Position numbers and translations under genes: made by a program. From Phaeobacter cretensis (lineage in GTDB: Bacteria; Pseudomonadota; Alphaproteobacteria; Rhodobacterales; Rhodobacteraceae): a stretch of DNA of 64,000 bases. Below the pieces are notes generated by a model. The model saw only the letters and a program-made list of their open reading frames with translations. It made no database searches and was not told the origin of the DNA. The stretch's first letter is position 1. The number at the start of each line of letters is the position of its first letter. The DNA is taken from positions 1,922,001 through 1,986,000 of the forward strand of contig NZ_JBKBEU010000001.1 of assembly GCF_047372505.1 (NCBI RefSeq). Reading direction: 5' to 3'. Of this stretch, positions 35,879 to 45,148 are shown piece after piece.

Positions 35879-37554
35879 GCGATCCCCGCAAAAATACCCG
35901 CAATATCTTCCCACCAACCGGCTCGGACATCACCGCCAAATCCTGGATGACCGAAGCGCCGATGCGGATGATGATGAACAACCTGCACCCTGATGTGGCT
36001 GAAAACCCGCATGAGCTTGTGGTATATGGCGGTATCGGTCGTGCTGCGCGCACTTGGAAGGATTTCGATCTGATCATCGAGGCTTTGAAGAACTTGGAAG
36101 AAGATCAGACGCTCCTCGTACAGTCAGGCAAGCCGGTTGGCGTCTTCCAGACTCACAAAGACGCGCCAAGGGTACTGATTGCGAACTCCAACCTTGTACC
36201 ACATTGGGCCAATTGGGACCATTTCAATGAGCTCGATAAAAAAGGCCTGATGATGTTCGGCCAGATGACCGCCGGATCCTGGATCTACATCGGTACACAG
36301 GGCATTGTGCAGGGAACATATGAAACTTTCGCCGAAGCAGGGCGCCAGCATTTCGACGGTGATCTGACTGGCAAGTGGATCCTAACCGGGGGCCTGGGCG
36401 GCATGGGAGGTGCACAGCCATTGGCGGCAGTTTTTGCCGGTGCCTGCTGTTTGGCGGTCGAATGCAACCGTGACTCGATTGATTTCCGCCTCCGCACTAA
36501 ATACTTGGATGAAAAGGCCGAAACTCTAGACGACGCGCTGGCGATGATCGAGCGCTGGACCAAGGCCGGTGAAGCGAAATCCGTTGGCTTACTGGGCAAC
36601 GCGGCTGATGTCTTTTCCGAACTGGTGGAGCGCGCCAAGGCGGGCGGCACACGTCCTGACATCGTAACTGACCAGACCTCGGCCCACGATCCCGTCAATG
36701 GCTACCTGCCGCAGGGCTGGACCATGGCACAATGGAAAGAAAAACGCGAAACAGACCCTAAATTGGTCGAAAAGGCCGCGCGTGCCAGCATGCGAGTGCA
36801 AGTGGAAGCCATGTGCGAATTCCATGCCATGGGTGTGCCCACTGTGGATTACGGCAATAACATCCGCCAGGTCGCGCTTGATGAAGGGCTGGAGAACGCC
36901 TTCGATTTCCCCGGCTTTGTACCTGCCTATATCCGTCCGCTGTTCTGCCGTGGCGTCGGCCCATTCCGTTGGTGTGCGCTGTCCGGTGATCCCGAGGATA
37001 TTCGCAAGACCGACGCCAAGATGAAAGAGCTATTCCCCGAGAACGAGGGCCTGCACCGTTGGCTTGACATGGCGCAGGAGCGTATCGCTTTTCAGGGCCT
37101 GCCGGCGCGCATCTGCTGGATAGGCCTCGGCGACCGCCACAAGGCCGGTCTTGCATTCAACGAGATGGTTCGCAATGGCGAGCTCTCAGCGCCAATAGTG
37201 ATTGGTCGCGACCATCTCGACTCGGGCTCCGTAGCCTCGCCCAACCGGGAGACAGAAGCGATGATGGACGGGTCCGATGCAGTGTCTGACTGGCCACTTC
37301 TCAATGCGCTGTTGAACACAGCCTCAGGTGCTACTTGGGTATCGCTGCATCATGGAGGTGGAGTCGGCATGGGCTTCTCACAGCATTCCGGTGTGGTAAT
37401 TTGTTGCGACGGCTCTGAAGATGCAGATCGCCGTATCGGTCGCGTTCTTTGGAACGACCCGGCAACCGGAGTGATGCGCCACGCAGATGCAGGTTACGAT
37501 ATCGCCAAAGAATGCGCGAGCGAGCACGGATTAAACCTGCCAGCTATTTCCTGA
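35875..37554 (+). CDS. hutU: Urocanate hydratase
   Basis: NAD-dependent urocanase that converts urocanate to imidazolone propionate, step 2 of the pathway. The 559-residue protein shows the typical N-terminus ending in NLHPDVAENPHELVVYGGIGRAAR-type sequence, the NAD-binding GGLGGMGGAQP block, NCRD-like VECNRDSIDFR, and the C-terminal HHGGGVGMGFSQHSG motif. It is last in the hutI-H-G-U operon and overlaps hutG by 4 bp. A bidirectional terminator follows 127 bp downstream. Confidence 0.96.
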   Translation: MSDPRKNTRNIFPPTGSDITAKSWMTEAPMRMMMNNLHPDVAENPHELVVYGGIGRAARTWKDFDLIIEALKNLEEDQTLLVQSGKPVGVFQTHKDAPRVLIANSNLVPHWANWDHFNELDKKGLMMFGQMTAGSWIYIGTQGIVQGTYETFAEAGRQHFDGDLTGKWILTGGLGGMGGAQPLAAVFAGACCLAVECNRDSIDFRLRTKYLDEKAETLDDALAMIERWTKAGEAKSVGLLGNAADVFSELVERAKAGGTRPDIVTDQTSAHDPVNGYLPQGWTMAQWKEKRETDPKLVEKAARASMRVQVEAMCEFHAMGVPTVDYGNNIRQVALDEGLENAFDFPGFVPAYIRPLFCRGVGPFRWCALSGDPEDIRKTDAKMKELFPENEGLHRWLDMAQERIAFQGLPARICWIGLGDRHKAGLAFNEMVRNGELSAPIVIGRDHLDSGSVASPNRETEAMMDGSDAVSDWPLLNALLNTASGATWVSLHHGGGVGMGFSQHSGVVICCDGSEDADRRIGRVLWNDPATGVMRHADAGYDIAKECASEHGLNLPAIS

Positions 37555-37680
37555 TCCCTCTTGAACTGGCTTGATCATCCAAGAGCACTGAGAGGACGGT
37601 GGCACCGCACCCATCTAACCGTCATCTTCCCTGCAATAGCTTAGGCATCAGATGCCGCTTCAATGACGATAAGTAAGAAA

Positions 37681-37704
37681 AACGCGCCTCTTTCGGGGCG
37701 CGTT
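37681..37704. terminator. Bidirectional terminator between hutU and dapD
   Basis: Stem AACGCGCC (37681-37688)/GGCGCGTT (37697-37704) with an 8-nt loop. The plus strand continues TTATGT after the stem, and the minus strand continues TTTTTCTTAC. It sits between two converging genes and can serve both; the minus-strand tail is better, favouring dapD. The rest of 37555-37731 shows no gene. Confidence 0.75.
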
Positions 37705-37731
37705 TTATGTATTGAATCTGAAATCGCTAAA

Positions 37732-38559
37732 TCAGTCGCGCAACAGTTCATTGATACCGGTCTTGGAACGGGTCCGCTCGTCTACGCGTTTTACGATCAC
37801 GGCACAGTAGAGATTAATCCCGTTCTTCGATGGCATGGAACCTGCAACCACAACCGAATATGGCGGTACTTCACCGTACATCACTTCGCCGGTCTCACGA
37901 TCAACGATCTTCGTGGACTGACCGATAAAAACACCCATGCCCAGGACAGAACCTTCGCGGACAATACAGCCTTCGACCACTTCAGAGCGCGCTCCGATAA
38001 AACAATTGTCTTCGATAATTGTCGGGCCAGCCTGCATCGGTTCCAGAACGCCACCGATCCCAACACCGCCAGACAGGTGCACATTCTTACCGATCTGCGC
38101 GCAGGAACCAACAGTGGCCCAAGTGTCAACCATAGTACCCTCATCGACATAAGCGCCGAGGTTAACAAAGGATGGCATTAACACCACGCCGGGCGCAATG
38201 AAGGCCGACTTGCGGACAACGCAATTTGGGACTGCGCGAAAGCCCGCTTCTTTCCACCGGGTCTCGCCCCACCCTTTAAACTTGCTGTCGACTTTGTCCC
38301 ACCAACCGGCCCCCTGTGGGCCACCGGACTGCTCTTCCATATCTTTAATACGGAACCCCAACAGGACGGCTTTCTTAGCCCATTGGTTAACGTGCCAATC
38401 GCCGCTATCTTGACGTTCGGCTACACGCAGCTTGCCGCTGTCGAGCGCGTTTAGGGTCTCTTCGATCGCATCACGCTGCTCACCTTTTGTGGCGGGCGTA
38501 ATGGTGTCACGGGCCTCCCAAGCGGCCTCAATTGCGGTTTCCAGCTGAGCGTTGGACAT
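37732..38559 (-). CDS. dapD: Tetrahydrodipicolinate N-succinyltransferase
   Basis: Transfers succinyl from succinyl-CoA to tetrahydrodipicolinate in lysine and diaminopimelate synthesis. The ATG at 38559 (MSNAQLETAIEAAW) gives 275 residues, the normal length, and a GGAG element lies upstream. The C-terminal two-thirds is a left-handed beta-helix of hexapeptide repeats (about 105-220, for example VVRKSAFIAPGVVLMPSF and GGVLEPMQAGPTIIEDN). Acts in the same pathway as dapE at 25615. Converges on the hut operon. Confidence 0.96.
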   Translation of the reverse strand: MSNAQLETAIEAAWEARDTITPATKGEQRDAIEETLNALDSGKLRVAERQDSGDWHVNQWAKKAVLLGFRIKDMEEQSGGPQGAGWWDKVDSKFKGWGETRWKEAGFRAVPNCVVRKSAFIAPGVVLMPSFVNLGAYVDEGTMVDTWATVGSCAQIGKNVHLSGGVGIGGVLEPMQAGPTIIEDNCFIGARSEVVEGCIVREGSVLGMGVFIGQSTKIVDRETGEVMYGEVPPYSVVVAGSMPSKNGINLYCAVIVKRVDERTRSKTGINELLRD

Positions 38560-38683
38560 CAGGGGTCTCTCCGGCGTGAGTTTGGTTTCGCCGTTACATA
38601 ACCGCATTTTGATCCGGGGTCATGTGCGGATTGCGTCAATGTTGCAACCCGTAGCGGCCCCCGGTGAAATCAAAGCCTAGGCG

Positions 38684-39301
38684 CTAACGCACACGGCGCA
38701 AATGGCGGCGTAGGATATCACATGCAGTTGTCAGATCACGGCGACGCATAGCCTGCACAATCAGCGCATGATCAGTGTCAACTCGTTGGCTCCAGCGGTG
38801 CTTCCAATTGGCGAACAGATGTCGAGCAGAAGCAATATGCAGATCATCAATTGTCGCCAAAAGGCGTGGCATTGCACAGGGGGCCAAAATCACCCGATGA
38901 AAAGCACGATTCTTTTGCTCCCAATCCGCCATATCGTTCGCGGCATCACAAGCCAGTCTGGCAGCATCTGCCGATTCCAACTCATCCGATCCCAAGTGTA
39001 CAAACGCGTTCTGCAGCGCGAGCAACTCAAGCGAAACACGCATTTCAATGACTTCTCTTATTTCTGAAGGGTCCAATGCAGTGACCCGCATACCGCGCCG
39101 CGGAATGGACTGGGCAAGCCCGTGTGCCTCCAGCCGCAACAGAGCTTCACGCACTGGGACATGACTGGCATTGAATTCACGAGCGATGTGATCTTGGCGG
39201 AGCTTTTCACCGGCTGCTAAAGCACCGGTTACGATCCGTTCGCTTAGTGCACTATAAATTCGGTCCGATATTGTGGCGCTCATGATGCGCTGACCCAGCA
39301 T
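38684..39301 (-). CDS. GntR-family regulator (FadR/FCD type)
   Basis: The product is 205 residues from ATG 39301, or 199 from the internal ATG at 39283 (MSATISDRIYSAL), which looks closer to the family start. Residues about 15-70 form the GntR winged helix (IVTGALAAGEKLRQ, HVPVREALLRLEAHGL), and the rest is an all-helical FCD domain that in relatives binds a metal-coordinated carboxylic acid. It lies 30 bp after a PLP dehydratase gene on the same strand, so it probably regulates that gene and responds to its substrate or product. Confidence 0.88.
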   Translation of the reverse strand: MLGQRIMSATISDRIYSALSERIVTGALAAGEKLRQDHIAREFNASHVPVREALLRLEAHGLAQSIPRRGMRVTALDPSEIREVIEMRVSLELLALQNAFVHLGSDELESADAARLACDAANDMADWEQKNRAFHRVILAPCAMPRLLATIDDLHIASARHLFANWKHRWSQRVDTDHALIVQAMRRRDLTTACDILRRHLRRVR

Positions 39302-39331
39302 CGAAGGTCGCTGATGTTAGCAAATTTGCAA

Positions 39332-40276
39332 TCACGCAGCGTCATTTAGTGCCTCCAACGGATCATTCGCACCGTTCCCACCACAAAGAAGTACCGCAAC
39401 ACGCTCACCCGCCTCGGGCTGATATGCGCCACTGGTCAGCGCAGCCAATGCAGTTGCACCCGCCGGTTCGACCAACAAACGTCGCTCTCTCCACAACAGT
39501 TTCTGTGCTTTGGTGATAGCAGCATCCGATACTGTCAGTGGTGTAACTGCATCTGAGTGCCCCTGCGCTAATTCATAGCAGATATTACCTATGCGGCGCG
39601 CGCCCAGAGCATTTGCGGCCACTCCGGAAACCTCAACATCAACAGGTGCTCCAGCTTCAAGAGCCGAATGCAAAGCTGAGCAGGTTTCGGGCTCTACTGC
39701 GACGATCTTCTTCGATCCGCCGTACCAGGCCATCGCCCCCGCTATTAGGCCGCCGCCGCCTACAGCGATCAAGATGGTGTCGGCCTCCAGCCCCTGCGAA
39801 TCCCATTCCACGAAACACGTGCCCTGCCCGATAACTGTGGCTGGTGCGTCGTAAGCATGTACCTGCATCGCGCCTGTTTGTTGTTCATATGACTGAGCCT
39901 TCTCCAAGGCGTTGGCATAGGCCCCTGGCACGACCTCAAGATCGGCCCCGCAAGCCCGTATCAGTGCGATTTTCGCTTGGCCCGCCATCTCCGGAACATA
40001 CACCCGAGCCCGAAAACCCATTTGCTTGGCTGCGTAAGCGACAGCGGCACCGTGGTTGCCTCCAGACGCTGCAACCAAACCCGCATCAGGCACAGTTCCG
40101 CCCAATAGCGTATTGAAGGCTCCACGCGCCTTAAAGCTACCAGTGTGTTGCATATGCTCAAGCTTCAGCATGATCGGCTGTTTCAACCCAAAACCGATCG
40201 TATCCAATATCGGTGTGCGCTGAACATATTGGCGAATCCGCGTCTCTGCGGCGCCAATATCCTGTTTCCATTGCAT
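39332..40276 (-). CDS. PLP-dependent threonine/serine dehydratase-like enzyme
   Basis: This 314-residue fold-type II PLP enzyme carries the Schiff-base lysine in TGSFKARGAFN (about residue 49), SGGNHGAAVAYAA for phosphate-edge binding, and the glycine loop VGGGGLIAGAM. It lacks the C-terminal ACT regulatory domain of biosynthetic IlvA, so it resembles catabolic threonine/serine dehydratases or related hydroxyamino-acid dehydratases/racemases. It is cotranscribed with a GntR regulator. The exact substrate is undecided. Confidence 0.85.
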   Translation of the reverse strand: MQWKQDIGAAETRIRQYVQRTPILDTIGFGLKQPIMLKLEHMQHTGSFKARGAFNTLLGGTVPDAGLVAASGGNHGAAVAYAAKQMGFRARVYVPEMAGQAKIALIRACGADLEVVPGAYANALEKAQSYEQQTGAMQVHAYDAPATVIGQGTCFVEWDSQGLEADTILIAVGGGGLIAGAMAWYGGSKKIVAVEPETCSALHSALEAGAPVDVEVSGVAANALGARRIGNICYELAQGHSDAVTPLTVSDAAITKAQKLLWRERRLLVEPAGATALAALTSGAYQPEAGERVAVLLCGGNGANDPLEALNDAA

Positions 40277-40466
40277 ATGAAGTCCCCCCTTGACGTCGGC
40301 GAACAGAACGTAAGCTTTAAACCAGCAGGTGCAAGCCCTTGTTGCACTTATCGTTGCTTAACCATGAACCGCCTACATGTCGGCGCCCCAATCCGGGCTG
40401 GCGCCATGACAACCAAAGCGGTAGAACTGAAACTCCGTTTTTCAGGAATAACATAGTAGGTTCGCA

Positions 40467-41315
40467 ATGAATGATGATCGTCACAGCCGATTCCGGGATG
40501 CACATTCTGACAGGGATCGTGCGGAGCATATGCCATCAACACCGCAGACCGAATCCCCGGCCTACCGCTTGGCATTTGCGGATGAGGATTTTCTGTGTCG
40601 AGAGGAACTGCGCCCAGTGCGGTTGCAGCTTGAACTTCTGAAACCCCAGCTGATGCTGGATGAGCATGGAATCGAAAGCACTATCGTCATGTTTGGCGGT
40701 GCTCGAATCCCCGCCCCCAAGGACAAGGATCAGGCCCGTACGCAAACATTGCGGGATCTATCGCATTTCTACGACGAAGCCCGCAAATTCGCGAAGCTTA
40801 TGACTGAGAAATCAATGAAATCCGGCGGCAAGAAAGATGTGATTGTCACCGGTGGTGGTCCCGGTGTGATGGAAGCCGGAAATCGTGGCGCAATTGATGC
40901 CGGTGGTGCATCTGTCGGCCTAAACATCGTACTGCCGCATGAGCAAGCACCGAACGAATATGTTACGCCTGAACTTTGCTTCAATTTCCATTATTTTGCG
41001 ATCCGCAAAATGCACTTTCTCATGCGAGCAAGCGCCATCACCGTGTTTCCCGGTGGCTTTGGCACGCTAGATGAGATGTTCGAAACCCTGACCCTGATCC
41101 AAACTGGTCGAATGGAGCGGATACCCTTCGTGTTGTTCGGCCGGGAGTTTTGGGAAAAAATTATTAACTGGGATGCACTTGCCGATGCAGGCACCATCTC
41201 AGAAGAAGATCTCGATCTATTCCGTTTTGTGGAAACCGCCGAAGAGGCGATCCACATTATCGACAACTGGTCACCTGCCCCGCCGCGCGACAGTTTGCCT
41301 GGTCGCGAGGACTGA
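40467..41315 (+). CDS. LOG family protein (nucleoside 5'-monophosphate phosphoribohydrolase type)
   Basis: This 282-residue Rossmann-like protein carries the LOG family motif PGGFGTLDE (about residue 194) and GGGPGVMEAGNRGA (about 130). Family members were long called lysine decarboxylases but remove the base from nucleoside monophosphates, including cytokinin nucleotides. It is longer than simple LOG proteins (about 190), with an 80-residue N-terminal extension of a kind seen in TIGR00730-like proteobacterial proteins. It stands alone. The physiological substrate is not known. Confidence 0.85.
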   Translation: MNDDRHSRFRDAHSDRDRAEHMPSTPQTESPAYRLAFADEDFLCREELRPVRLQLELLKPQLMLDEHGIESTIVMFGGARIPAPKDKDQARTQTLRDLSHFYDEARKFAKLMTEKSMKSGGKKDVIVTGGGPGVMEAGNRGAIDAGGASVGLNIVLPHEQAPNEYVTPELCFNFHYFAIRKMHFLMRASAITVFPGGFGTLDEMFETLTLIQTGRMERIPFVLFGREFWEKIINWDALADAGTISEEDLDLFRFVETAEEAIHIIDNWSPAPPRDSLPGRED

Positions 41316-41391
41316 TCACTCGTTATTCCCCGTCGCACCGCTTATGCTCGTGGCGGGGGTAATCTATGCAGGCATCCGGACAACCGATGGC

Positions 41392-41601
41392 TCAGGCGAA
41401 TTCGGAAGGCAACGCACCTAGAAGTTTGCCGTGCGGGAGACGCGTTAGAAACTGCGTGCCATCGAAGTCCTTAATCGCGTAACCATATCCACGAAGGCGG
41501 AATTTCCACTCACGCGGGCTCAGTGCCTTGCCACGCTCTTCGCGAACCAAATCCAAAACGGTGGGCTCAATCGGCGTGGCGGCCGGTGTATGACTTGCCA
41601 T
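41392..41601 (-). CDS. Small conserved-looking protein, function unknown
   Basis: ATG at 41601 gives 69 residues (MASHTPAATPIEPTVLDL); a second ATG six codons upstream has a poorer context, while AAGAG precedes the chosen one. The sequence is well ordered rather than repetitive: REERGKALSPREWKFRLRG, then YGYAIKDFDGTQFLTRLPHG. It looks like a compact alpha/beta protein. I recall similar small Rhodobacterales proteins ending in a LPHG-x-x-LxALP pattern but know no function. No signal or membrane segment. Confidence 0.65.
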   Translation of the reverse strand: MASHTPAATPIEPTVLDLVREERGKALSPREWKFRLRGYGYAIKDFDGTQFLTRLPHGKLLGALPSEFA

Positions 41602-42071
41602 GATCTCTTTCCCTTCCATTGACTGTCTGCAATTTGGAAACTGTTCTGCTTAAATGGCAGAAGTGTATCGTGATTGTGGAAATTTCAGGGCAGGAGAGCA
41701 GATCATCCGTTGGCCAATGACAACACTGAATGTCTATGCCGTTTCGATACCTGCGTCTTCCGGTGAGCATTCGACCATTCAAACACCAATTTTAGCGGCA
41801 TTGTTCCAAATATGAAATTTGCGCCACGTCATGCCATGTTTTGCGATCTAGTGGCTTTCCCAATAGCTGCCGATTGAAACTTCAACTCATGCTCGTGAAA
41901 TACAACCAAGTTCCGGACCCACATCACTTGGCGATACAGGTAGATATAGCCAATAGAGCGGTTCATCATCAGTGACCGATCATTTCCGAAGGCTCGAAAA
42001 GCCCCAAGATTCGGCGAATCCGCGCCACATTCGTTGACGAGAATGATGACAACCGAATGTGGAGTTGTCTC
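41602..42071. other. Intergenic region upstream of the RTX protease gene
   Basis: About 470 bp without a convincing gene. It must hold the promoters of the leftward small gene and of the rightward protease gene. Nothing repeated or strongly structured was seen. Confidence 0.4.
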
Positions 42072-43313
42072 ATGCCCAGAGTGTCCGATTATTCAGCATT
42101 GCTATATTACCTTGATGGCGATCACTATCGCTGGAATGCGCCGGCCGAGCTGGGGACACAGGCGGTCGTGACCTATAGCTTCACTGAAACATCCAGCTTG
42201 GCTGATCCAGCGGAAACCGATGACTATGGCGCAACGGAGTATTGGTCTTTTGACTCCGATCAGCGCGATTTGTTCCGGGATGCTCTGAGCCAATACGAGG
42301 ACATTTCTGGCATTCGTTTTATCGAGGTCGACGGTCGCGGAATGATCAACGCCTTTGGTTCAACAGGCGGTACTGCTGGTGGCTGGGCCAATATATCCGT
42401 GTCTGGCGATGGTTTTACCGGTAGAGGCGATCTGACCGTCAACACCGAGATCATGACCAAAGGTACCTACGGCTATGTCACGATCCTGCATGAGGTGGGT
42501 CACAGTCTGGGCCTTCAGCATCCACACGACGGTGGTCTAACGCTGGAAAATCACGAAGATACGCCTGAAAACACTGTGATGTCCTATAACCACACCGCCG
42601 CCTACGTAACCGAGTTGGGCGGTTTTGATGTACAGGCAATGCAACATCTCTACGGCGCCAGCGACAGATTCGACGGATGGGAGATCCTAGGTGGCGGCAG
42701 TGCCCCCATCATCATTAGAAGCACCAACGCCTCTGAAACGGTGATTGGCACAGACCAAGGCACCACCATCAATGCTAAAGGTGGACATGATCATGTTCAG
42801 GGCCGAGAAGCAGACGATACTCTGCGGGGTGCTGGCGGCCATGATACGATGATTGGCGGATTGGGGAACGACCGGCTGTTCGGCGGCAATGGTGCTGACA
42901 TTCTAACAGGCGGTACCGTTTCCGATGCGTATGGCGGCGGGAACGACGATGACATGCTTTATGGCAATCGCGGTCATGACGTATTGCACGGTGGATCCGG
43001 TAATGATCTCCTGCGTGGCGGGGTTGGTCGTGACACCCTAGTGGGCGGTGACGGTAACGACACGCTGACAGGTGGAACGGGAGCAGATACCTTCGTTTTT
43101 GATCAGGCGGATGCATACGAATCCAATCAGATTACCGATTTTGGTCGCGGCGCTGACGTGATTGACCTGTCTGGCTTGTGGCTAAACAGCCTCGATCAGC
43201 TGGATATTTCCAACGCAATTGGCACCACTACCATCTCCTATTCCACTTGGTTTGAACTGGAATTGACCAATTACACCGACACATTGACAGGATCTGACTT
43301 CGTATTCAGTTGA
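42072..43313 (+). CDS. Serralysin-like RTX metalloprotease
   Basis: The ATG at 42072 (MPRVSDYSALLYY), after a GGAG site, gives 413 residues; an ATG five codons upstream is less likely. It is an M10B metzincin: zinc motif HEVGHSLGLQHP (140-151) with three His and the catalytic Glu, and the Met-turn at VMSYN (169-173). Residues about 240-350 hold calcium-binding RTX nonapeptide repeats (GGLGNDRLFGGNGAD, GGDGNDTLTGGTGAD). There is no signal peptide, and the hydrophobic C-terminus fits type I secretion; no type I transporter genes are in the window. The product would act outside the cell. Confidence 0.9.
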   Translation: MPRVSDYSALLYYLDGDHYRWNAPAELGTQAVVTYSFTETSSLADPAETDDYGATEYWSFDSDQRDLFRDALSQYEDISGIRFIEVDGRGMINAFGSTGGTAGGWANISVSGDGFTGRGDLTVNTEIMTKGTYGYVTILHEVGHSLGLQHPHDGGLTLENHEDTPENTVMSYNHTAAYVTELGGFDVQAMQHLYGASDRFDGWEILGGGSAPIIIRSTNASETVIGTDQGTTINAKGGHDHVQGREADDTLRGAGGHDTMIGGLGNDRLFGGNGADILTGGTVSDAYGGGNDDDMLYGNRGHDVLHGGSGNDLLRGGVGRDTLVGGDGNDTLTGGTGADTFVFDQADAYESNQITDFGRGADVIDLSGLWLNSLDQLDISNAIGTTTISYSTWFELELTNYTDTLTGSDFVFS

Positions 43314-43343
43314 GGCAGCCGGGGACCTGCCTGGAGGTCGAGG

Positions 43344-44528
43344 TCAGGGGTTTAGCCCCGCCTCGGCCTCAATCTGTTTACGGCTCTTGCGCGCACGCTC
43401 GGTGGCCGACTTCAACTGGCCACAAGCCGCCAGAATGTCCTCACCCCGTGGGGTTCGAATTGGCGAGGCATAACCAGCCTTATAGATGATATTGGCGAAA
43501 GCATGAATTCGGTTGTTTGACGATCGGGTATAAGGAGACCCTGGCCATTCGTTGAACGGAATAAGGTTTACCTTGGCCGGAATACCCTCAATCAACTTGA
43601 CCAAACGATGCGCATCATCGTCGCTGTCGTTCACGCCATTCAGCATAACGTATTCAAAGGTGATCCGTTCAGAGTTGCTCAGGCGCGGGTATGCGCGCAA
43701 CGCCTCAAGCAGCGCCTCGATGTTCCAACGCTTATTAATAGGTACAAGATTGTCGCGGACCTCGTCCGTGGTCGCATGAAACGACACAGCGAGCAGGCAG
43801 CCGATTTCGTTGGCGGTACGCGCGATCTCAGGAACCACACCCGACGTCGACAGGGTAATCCGACGGCGTGACAGGCTGATTCCTTCGGGATCCATCGCGA
43901 TCTTCATCGCGTCGCGTACATTTTCAAAGTTGTAGAGTGGCTCACCCATCCCCATCAAAACAATGTTTGACAATAGTCGCGCATCGTCAGTGCGAGCGCC
44001 GGGAACTGGCCATTCGTCCAGATCGTCACGCGCCATCATGATCTGACCAACAATCTCGGCAGCTGTCAGATTTCGGACCAGTCTTTGCGTCCCTGTATGG
44101 CAGAAAGAACAAGTCAATGTGCAGCCGACTTGGGAAGAAATACACAGCGTACCACGCCCGTCTTCCGGGATGTAAACCACCTCGACCTCATGGCCGCCTG
44201 CGATCCGCACCAGATATTTACGCGTGCCGTCGGTAGAGACCTGTTTGCTCACAACCTCCGGTATCGCAATTTCAAAATTCTCATCAAGCTCACCGCGATA
44301 GGCTTTGCCAAGATTGGTCATCTCGCCAAAGTCGCGCTTGCCCCATTGGTAGATCCATTGCCAGATCTGCCCGGCCCGCATCTTTGCTTGCTTCTCCGGG
44401 GTGCCATGCGCGATCAATGTTTCGCGCAATTGGTCGCGGGTCAGCCCGACAAGATTGATCTTGCCGCCCTCGGGCATTTTGCGTGGCAGGGTCAGGACGT
44501 CTTGGGTGATCGGCGCATTGGCGGTCAT
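43344..44528 (-). CDS. rlmN: Dual-specificity rRNA/tRNA (adenine-C2) methyltransferase
   Basis: Radical-SAM enzyme that methylates A2503 of 23S rRNA and A37 of some tRNAs. The 394-residue protein has the [4Fe-4S] motif Cys-x3-Cys-x2-Cys in GCTLTCSFCHTG, MGMGEPLYNF after it, and the mechanistic C-terminal Cys in DILAACGQL. The N-terminal helical accessory domain (about 30-110) is present. It stands alone. It converges on the RTX protease gene with a 30-bp gap. Confidence 0.95.
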   Translation of the reverse strand: MTANAPITQDVLTLPRKMPEGGKINLVGLTRDQLRETLIAHGTPEKQAKMRAGQIWQWIYQWGKRDFGEMTNLGKAYRGELDENFEIAIPEVVSKQVSTDGTRKYLVRIAGGHEVEVVYIPEDGRGTLCISSQVGCTLTCSFCHTGTQRLVRNLTAAEIVGQIMMARDDLDEWPVPGARTDDARLLSNIVLMGMGEPLYNFENVRDAMKIAMDPEGISLSRRRITLSTSGVVPEIARTANEIGCLLAVSFHATTDEVRDNLVPINKRWNIEALLEALRAYPRLSNSERITFEYVMLNGVNDSDDDAHRLVKLIEGIPAKVNLIPFNEWPGSPYTRSSNNRIHAFANIIYKAGYASPIRTPRGEDILAACGQLKSATERARKSRKQIEAEAGLNP

Positions 44529-44624
44529 AGCAAAAAGACTCGGTCTGTTTGGGTGGATGCAGCTCTATATAGGATTCTCACCAAAGATCAAAAGAAATCC
44601 TAGGCGCCTAACTCTGGCGCGGCC

Positions 44625-45008
44625 CTACTGTGCATATTGCATTAGCGCTTCGACCCGGTCACGAGTGAGATTAATGTGGCACGACAAAACAGCAATACCG
44701 GTTCCAGAACCGCCGCCAAAGGTCGCCCCAACAAAATCACAATGTTTGTTGCGAAATTTCAACCAGGACATCTGCCCGGTCTCAAGAGCAGGTCTTACTA
44801 CTTGGCGGCCAGTGACTTCGTCCAGCTCATCAGATGCATCGCGCGCATAGCCCAGCGCCCACGACAAGGCAGAATTGGCCCGTTCTTCATCACGTTCCAA
44901 ACACCTGCGTACGTCGACCTGTGTCTCTGCAGCGGAACACTCCATCGCAGGATCAGCCATACCTGGCAGCGGCAAGGCAAGGATTAGAATAAGCAAATAG
45001 TACCGCAT
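44625..45008 (-). CDS. LprI-like (DUF1311) secreted protein
   Basis: This 127-residue protein has a clear signal peptide (1-18, cleavage near GMADPA). The mature part resembles the LprI/DUF1311 domain, with four cysteines suited to two disulfides (MECSAAETQVDVRRCLERDEERAN and later KHCDF, VLSCH). Some LprI proteins inhibit lysozyme; the role here is unproved. It lacks a lipobox and should be periplasmic. It stands alone between rlmN and ialB. Confidence 0.75.
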   Translation of the reverse strand: MRYYLLILILALPLPGMADPAMECSAAETQVDVRRCLERDEERANSALSWALGYARDASDELDEVTGRQVVRPALETGQMSWLKFRNKHCDFVGATFGGGSGTGIAVLSCHINLTRDRVEALMQYAQ

Positions 45009-45079
45009 GATGCATGTTTTCTTATACTATGTTTCGGTGGCGTCGTCTGGCCAAAACAACCCTATCTTTCCAAATACGA

Positions 45080-45105
45080 AAACCCCGGACTATCGACCGG
45101 GGTTT
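45080..45105 (-). terminator. Terminator after the IalB-family gene
   Basis: Perfect 9-bp stem AAACCCCGG (45080-45088)/CCGGGGTTT (45097-45105). On the minus strand the stem ends in TTTTCGTATTTGG. It lies 44 bp after the stop codon at 45149. Confidence 0.8.
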
Positions 45106-45148
45106 CACTGACATAGCGCAAACGGCACATATGGATCGCACGTCAGCC

